Assembly (NCBI GenBank): GCA_944383495.1
Contig: CALWPT010000039.1
Span: 1-43,119, forward strand
Length of the DNA stretch: 43,119 nt
Direction: 5' to 3'
DNA from: an uncultured Clostridia bacterium
Lineage (GTDB): Bacteria > Bacillota > Clostridia > Oscillospirales > Acutalibacteraceae
In this document: one piece after another, positions 6,448-14,709 of the stretch
How the letters are laid out: the number at the start of each line of letters is the position of its first letter
How positions within the stretch are numbered: the stretch's first letter is position 1
Position numbers and translations under genes: made by a program
Notes under the pieces: generated by a model
Told to the model about the DNA's origin: nothing
Database searches by the model: none
The model's input: the letters and a program-made list of their open reading frames with translations, nothing else

Positions 6448-7863
6448 TCAGGCAGGATCCTCAAAAGCAATTGCCTGATCCTGCATTTGCTGTAGCTTTT
6501 TCAATATCAGCTTTGCCGCTTTGTAAATATCCCCGCAGCCCAACGTAATAACAAGGTCGCCCGGCGCCGCCTCATTCACCACGTACTCGGCGATTTCCTC
6601 AAAGGTGGGGAACCAAACCGCGCCGGGAATTTTCTCGCACAGATCCGTGGTTTTGATCCCATAGGTGTTGATTTCCCGGGAACCCATGATTTCTGAAAGC
6701 ACTACCTGATCCGCCTGAGCAAGCACTTGGGCGAAATCCTCCAGCAGCATGGCGGTGCGGGAATAGGTAAATGGCTGGAACACGGCAAATACCCGACGGT
6801 ACCCCATCTTCATGGCGGCCCGTAGGGTAACGTCCAGTTCGGCGGGATGGTGCGCGTAGTCATCGGCAATGGTAATGCGGTTGGGAGAGCCAAGAATTTC
6901 AAACCGGCGCCCCGCACCCTTGAAGGAGGCGAGAGAACGGGCTATCTGCTCCGGCTTTGCACCGCTGAGAAACGCCGCCGCTCCCGCTGCGACGGCATTG
7001 GCAATATTATGCGCGCCGGGCACGCTAAGAATCACGTGGCAGAGAGACTCGCCCTTATGCATAAAATCAAATTCCCCGGCGGTTTTCACTCCTGGGACAA
7101 TGTTCGCCGCGTAAAAATCATTGGAATCCGACAGGCCAAAGGTAACAGTTTTTGCTTCCATGCCTTTCACAGCTTCCAACGAGTTCCGGTCTTCGCCGTT
7201 GACAATAACTGTCTTTGCCATACGGGCGAATTTCCGAAAAGACGAAATTAGGTTATCCAGGGTTTTGAAGTATTCCATGTGATCCTCATCAATATTGAGA
7301 ATCACAGCCATATCAGGAGACAACTGCAAAAACGTATCGACAAACTCGCAGGCCTCGCAGACCATTAGCTCTCCAGTTCCCGCCCGGCCGTTCCCGTCAA
7401 TCAAAGGCAGGCGGCCGCCAATCACCGCGGTTGGGTCCTGTCCGCCTTCCATTAATATTTGGGTCAGCATGGAGGCGACGGTGGTTTTTCCATGGGTGCC
7501 GCACACGCCGATCACATGATCGTATTTTCTTGTGATGGCGCCTAAGGCAAGGGCGCGTTCCATCATGGGAATCCTTCGTTTGGCCGCCGCGACTAGCTCA
7601 GGGTTGTCCTTCATGATCGCGGCGGAATAGATGATTAGATCACTGCCCTCCACATTTTCCGGCGCATGGCCCAGCGTAACCGGGATGCCCAGCGCCCGTA
7701 CCCGTTTCAGGGTATCGGTCTCATTGTTGTCCGATCCGGTGAGGGCATAGCCCTTTTCGTGCAGGATTTCGGCGATAGGGAACATACCCGCACCGCCAAT
7801 GCCGATCATGTGAATATTTTTTGCGTTTTGCAGCAAAAGGTCTGTTTCACGCGGTTCTTTCAA
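6448..7863 (-). CDS. murC: UDP-N-acetylmuramate--L-alanine ligase
   Basis: Cytoplasmic Mur ligase that adds L-alanine to UDP-MurNAc, the first amino acid of the peptidoglycan stem. The product (471 residues from TTG at 7863) has the N-terminal Rossmann part HMIGIGGAGM, the P-loop GTHGKTT (122-128), NIDEDHMEYF, and a C-terminal DDYAHHP motif typical of MurC. The start is uncertain. TTG at 7863 has GGAG nine bases upstream, while TTG at 7878 is also open without a good site, and no ATG is available. It is the first gene of the minus-strand unit and lies outside the dcw cluster, which starts 7.5 kb away on the other strand. Confidence 0.93.
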   Translation of the reverse strand: MKEPRETDLLLQNAKNIHMIGIGGAGMFPIAEILHEKGYALTGSDNNETDTLKRVRALGIPVTLGHAPENVEGSDLIIYSAAIMKDNPELVAAAKRRIPMMERALALGAITRKYDHVIGVCGTHGKTTVASMLTQILMEGGQDPTAVIGGRLPLIDGNGRAGTGELMVCEACEFVDTFLQLSPDMAVILNIDEDHMEYFKTLDNLISSFRKFARMAKTVIVNGEDRNSLEAVKGMEAKTVTFGLSDSNDFYAANIVPGVKTAGEFDFMHKGESLCHVILSVPGAHNIANAVAAGAAAFLSGAKPEQIARSLASFKGAGRRFEILGSPNRITIADDYAHHPAELDVTLRAAMKMGYRRVFAVFQPFTYSRTAMLLEDFAQVLAQADQVVLSEIMGSREINTYGIKTTDLCEKIPGAVWFPTFEEIAEYVVNEAAPGDLVITLGCGDIYKAAKLILKKLQQMQDQAIAFEDPA

Positions 7864-7910
7864 ACGCCAACACTCCAAACATATACAGATTCAACCAAGG
7901 GTTCCGGCCA

Positions 7911-7940
7911 TGGTGGTATAATATCTATATTATACCACCA
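7911..7940. repeat. 30-base inverted repeat between murC and cca
   Basis: Bases 7911-7924 are the perfect reverse complement of 7927-7940 (14-base arms TGGTGGTATAATAT, two-base spacer CT). Each arm contains TATAAT, so a -10 box is present on both strands and the palindrome would cover the start region of both divergent genes. It may be an operator or simply paired promoters. Confidence 0.85.
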
Positions 7941-7957
7941 TATTTTCCCTTTAACAA
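7929..7957 (-). promoter_or_regulatory. Candidate promoter of murC-cysK-tcdA
   Basis: On the minus strand TTGTTA (7957-7952) and TATAAT (7934-7929) are 17 bases apart. The -10 box is inside one arm of the 30-base inverted repeat. Transcription would start near 7922, about 60 bases before the murC start. Confidence 0.55.
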
Positions 7958-8018
7958 CATTTTTTCCGGTTGCTCTCATATCCCATTTTATGCTACAATG
8001 CCAAAGGAGGTGAACGGC

Positions 8019-9182
8019 GTGAAGCCATTACCCGATTATGTTCTTCAATGTCTCTCGGTTTTTTTTGAGGCCGGCGTGGAAGCATTCCTGGTGGGCGGCT
8101 GCGTGCGGGATCTGCTGCTGGGAAGAACGCCTCAGGATTACGATATTGCCTCCGCAGCCCCACCCGAGCGGGTGATGGAGCTGTTTGACCATGTCGTTCC
8201 CACCGGCTTGCGGCATGGCACAGTAACGGTGCTTCTGAAGGAGGGCGCCGTTGAGATCACCCAGTTTCGGATGGATGGGGAATATAAGGATCATAGGCGG
8301 CCGGATACGGTCCGCCCCGCCTCGACCATTGTGGAGGATTTGTCCCGCCGGGACTTCACCATCAACGCTATGGCCCTGGGGCCTAAGGGGTTGGTTGATC
8401 CCTTTGGCGGGCTGGCAGATTGCCGCGCTAGGATCATTCGGGCGGTTGGGGATCCGTCGCGGCGGTTTTCAGAGGATGCGCTGCGGATTCTCCGTGCCTA
8501 TCGCTTTGCCTGCCAGTTGGCATTTACCATTGAAGCGGATACAAAAGCCGCGGCTTTCCCGCTTTTTCCGCTGTTGGCGCATATTAGCCGAGAACGCATT
8601 TATGCGGAGCTATCAAAGGCGTTGTCCGGTTCTTGCCCTTCCCGGCTTACACCGTTTTTAAAAGCCGGCCCTCTTGCCTTTGCGGGGCTTCCGCCTTTAA
8701 CCCGGCCTTACCCCGATGGACTTCCGGCCTTTTTACCGGTTCGAATTGCCGCCTTATGTTTTTTGTGCGGCTGCAGTGCGCAAAGCTTTTGTGCCGCTAT
8801 GCGGTGCGACAAAGCAACGGCACGGGAAAGCAGGGCGGCCGAGGATTTCTTGCTTTCGCCGCTGCCCGCTTCGTCTGCCGGCTGGCGCAGGGCCTTGTCC
8901 GCATTCACAAAAGAAGAGCTGGAGCGATGGCTTGCAGCCCGGGAGATTTTAACGGGAGAATCGTCGGCAATGGCCCTGCAGCGCTTGCGGAAAACCGCCG
9001 ATGCCCAGCCGCCGGTACACATGCGTGATCTGGCGATTACCGGCGAAGATCTATTGGCGCTGGGATACACGGGCCCCGCCGTAGGAAAGATTCTGCGCGG
9101 ACTGCTGGAGGCCGTTTGGGAAAGCCCAGGCCTGAATCAAAAGAGCCGGCTTTTGGAGTTGGCGCGGCAATGGGGAAGATAA
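8019..9182 (+). CDS. cca: CCA tRNA nucleotidyltransferase
   Basis: Class II nucleotidyltransferase that builds or repairs the 3' CCA end of tRNAs. The 387-residue protein has the G-motif LVGGCVRDLLLG (about 24-35), DYDIA (40-44) with the two metal-binding aspartates of DxD, the RRDFTINAMAL motif, DPFGG, and the RFSEDALRILRAYRFA motif of the neck domain. The C-terminal part is divergent, as is usual. The GTG at 8019 follows a perfect AAAGGAGGTG; the open frame runs upstream to 7821 but without another site. It is divergent from murC. Whether it adds all of CCA or only part cannot be told here. Confidence 0.92.
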   Translation: MKPLPDYVLQCLSVFFEAGVEAFLVGGCVRDLLLGRTPQDYDIASAAPPERVMELFDHVVPTGLRHGTVTVLLKEGAVEITQFRMDGEYKDHRRPDTVRPASTIVEDLSRRDFTINAMALGPKGLVDPFGGLADCRARIIRAVGDPSRRFSEDALRILRAYRFACQLAFTIEADTKAAAFPLFPLLAHISRERIYAELSKALSGSCPSRLTPFLKAGPLAFAGLPPLTRPYPDGLPAFLPVRIAALCFLCGCSAQSFCAAMRCDKATARESRAAEDFLLSPLPASSAGWRRALSAFTKEELERWLAAREILTGESSAMALQRLRKTADAQPPVHMRDLAITGEDLLALGYTGPAVGKILRGLLEAVWESPGLNQKSRLLELARQWGR

Positions 9183-9260
9183 TTCTCCTTCTTGTACAGG
9201 TTTCATAATTTTCGGCTTTTAAAATTGGCGGGGATAAGAATAAAAAGTTTAATTCTCCTC

Positions 9261-9289
9261 TTGCGAAATCTATATGTATGTATTATAAT
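9261..9289 (+). promoter_or_regulatory. SigA-type promoter of nrdD
   Basis: TTGCGA (9261-9266) and TATAAT (9284-9289) are 17 bases apart; the start point would be near 9296. Confidence 0.65.
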
Positions 9290-9309
9290 AGCATTTAGTG
9301 ATTATTAAA

Positions 9310-9325
9310 CCACAATATATTGTGT
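9310..9325 (+). promoter_or_regulatory. NrdR box (operator)
   Basis: CCACAATATATTGTGT fits the published 16-base NrdR palindrome acaCwAtATaTwGtgt at 15 of 16 positions. It sits just downstream of the predicted nrdD start point, where binding of the ATP/dATP-sensing repressor NrdR would block transcription. A weaker half-match (AATCTATATGTATGTA, 9267-9282) lies in the promoter spacer, in line with the usual paired boxes, although 43 bases apart. Confidence 0.75.
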
Positions 9326-9483
9326 GGATGGCGCCCACGTATTGGAGCCGGCCCGCGTTGTTGGAATGACGGGTGCGGCGCCGGCTGGAGCGCGCAGCGG
9401 ACATAGGCAAACCAAGTTCCGTCGAAGTGGTTTTTGCAGCGTCCCGGATCAATTTCGGCGGAGAAAAGCGAGGATAGAGAAGC

Positions 9484-11820
9484 ATGATCAAAACCATCGT
9501 GAAGCGGGATGGCCGCCAGGCTGAGTTTAATGAGACCAAAATAGCCGATGCAATCTATAAAGCCGCGGAGGTCCTGGGCGGGAAGGATTACGATATGGCC
9601 CAGGATCTGGCGGGTCAGGTTGTAGAAAACCTGGAAGCCGTGGGGAACGACATGCCTTCTGTGGAACAGGTGCAGGATATGGTGGAAAAGGTGCTGATTG
9701 AAAACGGGCATGCCCGCACCGCCAAAGAGTACATTATCTACCGGGCGGAGCGCACCCGCCGCCGGGAAATGAACATGCGGCTAATGAAGATTTACGAAGG
9801 CCTTACCTTTAAAGCCGCAAAGGAAAATGATATTAAACGGGAAAACGCTAATATCAATGGCGACACCGCAATGGGAACCATGCTGAAATACGGGTCAGAG
9901 GGCGCCAAGCAGTTTTACGAAATGTTTGTGCTGCATCCAGACCATGCCAAAGCGCACGCCGAGGGGGATATTCATATTCACGATATGGATTTTCTGACCT
10001 TGACCACCACCTGCTGCCAGATCGATCTGGACAAGCTGTTTACCGGCGGATTTTCCACGGGGAACGGCTACCTGCGGGAGCCCAACGACATTGCCAGCTA
10101 TTCCGCCTTGGCTTGCATTGCCATTCAGTCCAATCAAAACGACCAGCACGGTGGGCAGAGCATTCCCAATTTTGATTACGCCATGGCCAAGGGCGTAGCA
10201 AAGAGCTATCGGAAATTCTATCGTCAAAATATGGGTAAGGCGCTGGAACTCCTTTGCGGCGCGGAGGACGGCGAAGCAGAGGAAAAGGCCGCTATGGAGC
10301 GGGTAGAGCAGGAGAAGGGGCTGCGGCCGGTTTTGGGTAACGGCAACGGCTATTCCAAAGCGGAACGGGAGATTTTAGGGGAAGCCTACGATGCCGCGCT
10401 GATTGAGAAAGCCCAAAGGTTTGCCTTTAAACGTACGGAAAAGGAAATTGACCGGGCTACTTATCAAGCCATGGAAGCCCTGGTACATAACTTAAACACC
10501 ATGCATTCCCGGGCAGGGGCGCAGATTCCCTTTAGCTCCATCAACTACGGAATGGATACCACGCTGGAAGGCCGCATGGTTATTAAAAATATCCTGCTTG
10601 CGACGGAAGCAGGCTTAGGAAACGGGGAAACGCCGATTTTTCCCATCCATATTTTTAAAATCAAGGAAGGCGTCAACTATAACCCGGGCGAGCCGAACTA
10701 CGATTTGTTCCAGCTGGCCTGCCGGGTCAGCGCAAAGCGCCTTTTCCCCAATTTTTCCTTTCTGGATGCGCCCTTTAACGCCAAATACTATAAGCCGGGC
10801 CATCCGGAAACGGAATGCGCTTACATGGGCTGCCGTACCCGAGTCGTGGCCAACGCATATGATCCCACCCGGGAAATTATTTTTGGGCGGGGCAACCTTT
10901 CCTTCACTTCGGTCAACCTGCCCCGCATCGCCATTCGCAGCCATGGGGATATCAACCTGTTTTTTGAAGAGCTAGACCGAAAAAGCGATTTGATTATCGA
11001 ACAGCTGCTGGAACGGTTTGAGATCCAGTGCAAGAAAAAAGTCCGCAATTTCCCGTTCCTTATGGGGCAGGGCGTATGGATCGACTCTGATACGCTGGGC
11101 CCGGACGACGAGATTCGCGAGGTTCTGAAGCACGGCACCTTGACCATGGGCTTTATCGGCTTGGCGGAATGCCTGAAGGCGCTCATCGGCGCGCATCACG
11201 GCGAAAGCAAGGAAGCGCAGAACCTGGGCTTGGAGATTGTCGGCTTTATGCGCAAAAAAATGGATGAAGCGACCAGAAAATACAATTTAAATTTTTCATT
11301 GATTGCTACGCCGGCGGAAGGTCTGTCCGGCCGGTTTGTGCGCATCGACAAGGAAAAATACGGGATTATCCCCGGCGTGACCGACCGGGAATATTACACG
11401 AATTCCTTCCATATCCCGGTGTATTATGAAATTTCCGCCATTGATAAAATCCGGCTGGAGGCGCCGTATCACGAGCTGACCAACGGCGGGCACATCACCT
11501 ATGTGGAAATGGACGGGGATCCCACAGAGAATCTGGAGGCCTTCGAAACGGTCATTCGTGCCATGAAGGAAGCAGGGGTGGGATATGGTTCCATCAACCA
11601 CCCCGTAGACCGGGATCCCGTGTGCGGATATACGGGCATTATCGGGGAGACCTGCCCTATGTGTGGACGCACGGAGGAAGAGCACGAGACGCCCTTTGAG
11701 CGGATCCGCCGGATCACCGGGTATTTGGTAGGAACGCTGGATCGGTTTAACAATGCGAAACGCGCTGAAGAGCGGGATCGGGTCAAGCACTGCGGGACAA
11801 GCGGCCGTAGCGGGAATTAA
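9484..11820 (+). CDS. nrdD: Anaerobic ribonucleoside-triphosphate reductase (class III)
   Basis: NrdD makes deoxyribonucleotides from NTPs without oxygen, using a glycyl radical made by the SAM enzyme NrdG. The 778-residue protein has an N-terminal ATP-cone (about 1-90), TTTCCQ with cysteines 177-178, an MGCRT motif with C450 (likely thiyl radical residue), and a C-terminal RITGYLVG loop with the radical glycine at about 746. The zinc site just before it shows C714, C724 and C727; the position where many family members have a first cysteine is D711. No nrdG follows; the next gene is unrelated and a terminator-like hairpin ends the unit. Control by NrdR is likely from the operator upstream. 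Confidence 0.95.
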   Translation: MIKTIVKRDGRQAEFNETKIADAIYKAAEVLGGKDYDMAQDLAGQVVENLEAVGNDMPSVEQVQDMVEKVLIENGHARTAKEYIIYRAERTRRREMNMRLMKIYEGLTFKAAKENDIKRENANINGDTAMGTMLKYGSEGAKQFYEMFVLHPDHAKAHAEGDIHIHDMDFLTLTTTCCQIDLDKLFTGGFSTGNGYLREPNDIASYSALACIAIQSNQNDQHGGQSIPNFDYAMAKGVAKSYRKFYRQNMGKALELLCGAEDGEAEEKAAMERVEQEKGLRPVLGNGNGYSKAEREILGEAYDAALIEKAQRFAFKRTEKEIDRATYQAMEALVHNLNTMHSRAGAQIPFSSINYGMDTTLEGRMVIKNILLATEAGLGNGETPIFPIHIFKIKEGVNYNPGEPNYDLFQLACRVSAKRLFPNFSFLDAPFNAKYYKPGHPETECAYMGCRTRVVANAYDPTREIIFGRGNLSFTSVNLPRIAIRSHGDINLFFEELDRKSDLIIEQLLERFEIQCKKKVRNFPFLMGQGVWIDSDTLGPDDEIREVLKHGTLTMGFIGLAECLKALIGAHHGESKEAQNLGLEIVGFMRKKMDEATRKYNLNFSLIATPAEGLSGRFVRIDKEKYGIIPGVTDREYYTNSFHIPVYYEISAIDKIRLEAPYHELTNGGHITYVEMDGDPTENLEAFETVIRAMKEAGVGYGSINHPVDRDPVCGYTGIIGETCPMCGRTEEEHETPFERIRRITGYLVGTLDRFNNAKRAEERDRVKHCGTSGRSGN

Positions 11821-11851
11821 CCGGCATAATTCTATTTGCTTTTCAACGCAC

Positions 11852-11890
11852 AGAGCCATGCAGAACCCTCTCAGGTTTTGGATGGCTTTT
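11852..11890 (+). terminator. Terminator-like hairpin after nrdD
   Basis: AGAGCCAT (11852-11859) pairs with ATGGCTTT (11882-11889), and AGAACC with GGTTTT further in. The T's at the end are partly inside the stem, so termination strength is moderate. Confidence 0.5.
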
Positions 11891-11983
11891 GCATTTGCAT
11901 GATCTAAACGGTAATTCAAGCAAAAAGCAGGGGATAAGCGCAGCCCATGGAAAGTTTCCTGTAAAAAGCGGATCACAGGGGAA

Positions 11984-12012
11984 TTGTAATTTTTGCCAGG
12001 GTGTGATATACT
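11984..12012 (+). promoter_or_regulatory. Promoter of the 12052 gene
   Basis: TTGTAA (11984-11989) and TATACT (12007-12012) are 17 bases apart. Transcription would start near 12019, which argues for the ATG at 12052 over the one at 12022. Confidence 0.5.
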
Positions 12013-12051
12013 ATTATAAAAATGCAGGAATGGAAACAAAGGGGAATGCGT

Positions 12052-12612
12052 ATGTCGATGGATTCATTTTCTGAACAGCTGATTAAACGGAGGAAAACCA
12101 CGCTGGAAAAGGTAATGGTCGTTATCATGGGCGTTATGGCGGCGATTTTGATTGTGATGTTTATCATTCTTGCGGTCATTCCGGGCGGCGGCGCTTTTGG
12201 CTCTTTGTTCACTTTTTTCGGCTTGCTACTGGCCGCGGGAGCGGGTTATCTTGCTTATTTTGTTATCACCGGGACCAATATTGAATTTGAATATACCATC
12301 ACAAACGGTTCGTTTGATGTGGATAAGATTATTGCCCAGCGGAAGCGCAAACGGCTTTTGAGCGTGGAATTAAAGGATTTTGAAAAATTTGGCGTTTACG
12401 TTTTGTCAGAGCACGCCCAGAAGAAATACGATCAGCAGATTCACGCTGCCGGAGGCTGGGGCGGGCCTTATTACTTCGGAGTAGTGAACGTCAAGGGAAA
12501 GGGGACGACGCTGGTCGTCTTCGAGCCGAATGAAAAAACTCTGGGTCTTGTAAAAAAATTTCTGCCAAGGCAGGTGGCAATAGATGCTTTCGGTCGGAAC
12601 GGACTTAATTGA
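12052..12612 (+). CDS. Small membrane protein of unknown function (DUF6106-like)
   Basis: The 186-residue product starts with about 22 polar residues, then two hydrophobic segments (about 23-45 and 54-75) separated by a glycine-rich turn (PGGGAFG). A soluble C-terminal domain of about 110 residues follows with strand-rich text and a basic QRKRKR stretch. The pattern resembles the clostridial DUF6106 family; this is from memory of the family and not tested. The C-terminal domain starts with EFEYTITNGSFDVDKI, reminiscent of bacterial PH-like domains. I chose ATG 12052 for its GGGGA site and the promoter position; 12046 and 12058 are alternatives. Its end overlaps acpS by 29 bases, so the two are probably cotranscribed. 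The function is unknown. Confidence 0.7.
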   Translation: MSMDSFSEQLIKRRKTTLEKVMVVIMGVMAAILIVMFIILAVIPGGGAFGSLFTFFGLLLAAGAGYLAYFVITGTNIEFEYTITNGSFDVDKIIAQRKRKRLLSVELKDFEKFGVYVLSEHAQKKYDQQIHAAGGWGGPYYFGVVNVKGKGTTLVVFEPNEKTLGLVKKFLPRQVAIDAFGRNGLN

Positions 12613-12967
12613 AATCAACCGGATTGCAAAGTCCCTGCAAAACCGATATTTTTTAGAAAAAATTTTTGGCCAGCGGGAATTGGAAGAGCTGGAAAAAAGA
12701 GGGCTGCCCGCCCAATCCGCGGCGGCAGCGTTTGCCGCTAAGGAGGCTTTTTCCAAAGCCATCGGAACGGGACTGACCGGTTTTTCCATGCGGGAGGTGG
12801 AAGTGCTGCATAATGATCGGGGCGCACCCTATTTCTATTTTACCGGCCGGGCTAAGGAACTGGTGGAGGGTAGGAATCTTCGGTTTAGTCTTAGCTTGAC
12901 GCATTCGATGGAACTGGCGCAGGCCGTAGTGATTGCATACGAGCCGGAGGACCGGTTGGATTGCTGA
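12584..12967 (+). CDS. acpS: Holo-[acyl-carrier-protein] synthase
   Basis: AcpS transfers the 4'-phosphopantetheine group from CoA to the serine of acyl carrier protein, activating fatty acid synthesis. The 127-residue length fits the family. Motifs are VGTDLIEINRI (residues 4-14, with the Mg-binding aspartate), FAAKEAFSKAIGTG (about 46-59, with the metal-binding glutamate and the KxxxKA motif) and a C-terminal SLTHSMELAQAVVIA. The start lies inside the end of the membrane protein gene. Next to it downstream, after a terminator-like hairpin, is the NAD(P)HX repair gene; acpS next to nnr is a common bacterial pairing. Confidence 0.96.
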   Translation: MLSVGTDLIEINRIAKSLQNRYFLEKIFGQRELEELEKRGLPAQSAAAAFAAKEAFSKAIGTGLTGFSMREVEVLHNDRGAPYFYFTGRAKELVEGRNLRFSLSLTHSMELAQAVVIAYEPEDRLDC

Positions 12968-12974
12968 TTGCCAT

Positions 12975-13020
12975 GGGCGCGGCCTCGCAGGGATGCGGGA
13001 CGCGCCCTGTTGTATTTTTT
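12975..13020 (+). terminator. Terminator-like hairpin after acpS
   Basis: GGGCGCG (12975-12981) pairs with CGCGCCC (13001-13007); TGTTGTATTTTTT follows. The loop is long, so efficiency may be partial. Confidence 0.5.
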
Positions 13021-13158
13021 GCTTTTGCCGCCCGGCGGCCAATTGCAGTCTGCGCTGGAAAAGAGCGTTTAACAGCAGATAAAGGAGAGCGCTGTCTTAA
13101 ATGGCCTTTGGCGCAGATCATCGTGTCTTTCGTCATGGTATAAAAAGGAGCTTACGCT

Positions 13159-14709
13159 ATGAAGTTGTGGACAGGAAAAACGATAAAGCAGGCAGAGGAT
13201 CTGGCAGCCCAAAAAGGCATGACCCATCTGCGAATGATGGAAAACGCCGGCAGCGCTGCGGCTAAGGTGATTCGGGATCAATATTCAGTAGCAGGCACGG
13301 CGGTAACGGTGCTGGCGGGAAAGGGGAACAACGGAGGGGATGGGCTTGTCGTGGCCCGGAAGCTGTGCGAGGCGGGGGCTATGGTTCGGGTGATTTTATG
13401 CTGCGGGGCTCCTTCGTCTGATGATGCGCAGGAAATGTTGGGCCGATGCCGCAATTTGGATATTACCTTTTGCGATTACACTGTCGATGAACAGCAGGCC
13501 GCGCTGCTGTTAAAAACCTCCGACGTGATTGTGGATGCGGTTTTTGGCACCGGTTTTCACGGCGCGCCGCCGGCCGAGTTGGAGACGCTGTTTACCTTTG
13601 TCAACAGTCTGCCCGCTCCCGTTGTGGCGTTGGACATGCCCAGCGGCGCCAATGCCGACACGGGCGAAGTAGCCTCGGCATGTGTGCGGGCTGACTGTAC
13701 CGTCAGTTTTTCTGGGAAAAAGGCGGGACAGGTGCAGTATCCTGCGGCGGAATACGTGGGCCATGTGCTAACCGTGGAGATTGGCCTGCCTGCGGATTCG
13801 CAAAACAGTGTGCTGACCCATATGCACGAGGTGGAAAAAGCCATGGCCTTTTCCTCTTTTCCCAAACGCCCTGCCAATTCCCATAAGGGGACTTTTGGAA
13901 CAGCGGCGCTGTTTTGCGGCAGCAGGGGGATGGCAGGCGCGGCGGTGCTGTCTGCCAAAAGCGCGCTGCGCTGCGGCGCTGGGCTGGTTCGCCTTAGTCT
14001 GCCGGAGGAGATCTATCCCATTGCCGCGTCGCAACTGACGGAGGCGGTGCTGTCGCCTCTTTTGCAGACAAAGAGCGGAACCTTTTCTCGTTCCGCCTTG
14101 GAGCGGGCGCTGCAAACCGCCAAAAGCGCTACTGCCTGCCTAGTGGGATGCGGCTTGGGGGAGAACCCGGAAACGGAAGGATTCGTGCAGTATTTTTTGG
14201 AAAACTGCGAAACACCCATGGTATTGGACGCGGATGGTATAAATTCGCTTCGGGGGAATATAACTATATTAAAAGCAGTTAAGGCCCCGTTGGTGTTGAC
14301 ACCTCACCCGGGCGAAATGTCCCGTTTGATCGGAAAGCCGGTAAAGGAAATAAACGCCGACCGGGTGGGAACCGCCCTGCGTTTGGCGGAGGAAACTGGA
14401 GCGGTAGTGGTTCTGAAAGGCGCGGCGACGGTCACTGCGTGCCCTGCCGGAGAAGCCTTTATTAATCCCACCGGGAACTCCGGGATGGCGAAAGGCGGCA
14501 GCGGAGATGTTCTGGCGGGCATGATTGTGTCGTTTATGGCCCAGGGTATGTCGGCGGCTTCCGCGTCGGTGTGCGGCGTGTACCTACACGGGCTGGCGGG
14601 AGATCGGGCGGCCAGCCGCTTGTCCCGCCGCGGGATGCTCCCCAGCGATATGATCGGGGAATTGCCCGGGCTGCTTTTGGAAATTGAAGCAGTAGGTGAA
14701 TCGAGTTGA
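13159..14709 (+). CDS. nnr: Bifunctional NAD(P)H-hydrate epimerase / ADP-dependent dehydratase
   Basis: This repair enzyme restores hydrated NADH and NADPH. In the 516-residue fusion the N-terminal YjeF-type epimerase domain covers about residues 1-215 (MRMMENAGSAAA-like start, AGKGNNGGDGLVVAR, VDAVFGTGFHG, DMPSG). The C-terminal ADP-dependent dehydratase of the ribokinase-like fold covers about 235-510 (KGTFGTAAL, VLDADGIN, LTPHPGEMSRL, GNSGMAKGGSGDVLAG with the catalytic-type GSGD). An AAAAGGAG site precedes the ATG. Its stop overlaps the following lipoprotein start by four bases, so those two are translationally coupled. Confidence 0.95.
   Translation: MKLWTGKTIKQAEDLAAQKGMTHLRMMENAGSAAAKVIRDQYSVAGTAVTVLAGKGNNGGDGLVVARKLCEAGAMVRVILCCGAPSSDDAQEMLGRCRNLDITFCDYTVDEQQAALLLKTSDVIVDAVFGTGFHGAPPAELETLFTFVNSLPAPVVALDMPSGANADTGEVASACVRADCTVSFSGKKAGQVQYPAAEYVGHVLTVEIGLPADSQNSVLTHMHEVEKAMAFSSFPKRPANSHKGTFGTAALFCGSRGMAGAAVLSAKSALRCGAGLVRLSLPEEIYPIAASQLTEAVLSPLLQTKSGTFSRSALERALQTAKSATACLVGCGLGENPETEGFVQYFLENCETPMVLDADGINSLRGNITILKAVKAPLVLTPHPGEMSRLIGKPVKEINADRVGTALRLAEETGAVVVLKGAATVTACPAGEAFINPTGNSGMAKGGSGDVLAGMIVSFMAQGMSAASASVCGVYLHGLAGDRAASRLSRRGMLPSDMIGELPGLLLEIEAVGESS

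Larger units (their letters stand above)
9183..9483 (+). promoter_or_regulatory. nrdD upstream region and long leader
   Basis: The stretch contains the nrdD promoter (9261-9289), an NrdR box (9310-9325) and a leader of about 185 bases. The leader holds a GC-rich hairpin (AGCCGGC near 9345 with GCCGGCT near 9380). Nothing else is recognised. A credible ORF is absent. The length of the leader is unusual for an mRNA regulated only at initiation. Confidence 0.5.

Noticed and set aside
5760..6548. A 262-codon open frame on the plus strand opposite cysK/murC
   Set aside because: It is a shadow of the strongly recognised cysK gene in a GC-rich region; no start signals.
7970..7999. TTGCTC and TACAAT (18 apart) as promoter of cca
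   Set aside because: Its start point would fall inside the ribosome binding site of cca; kept only as a weak possibility.
11296..12039. A 247-codon minus-strand open frame over the end of nrdD
   Set aside because: It is antisense to a conserved coding region and has no family resemblance.
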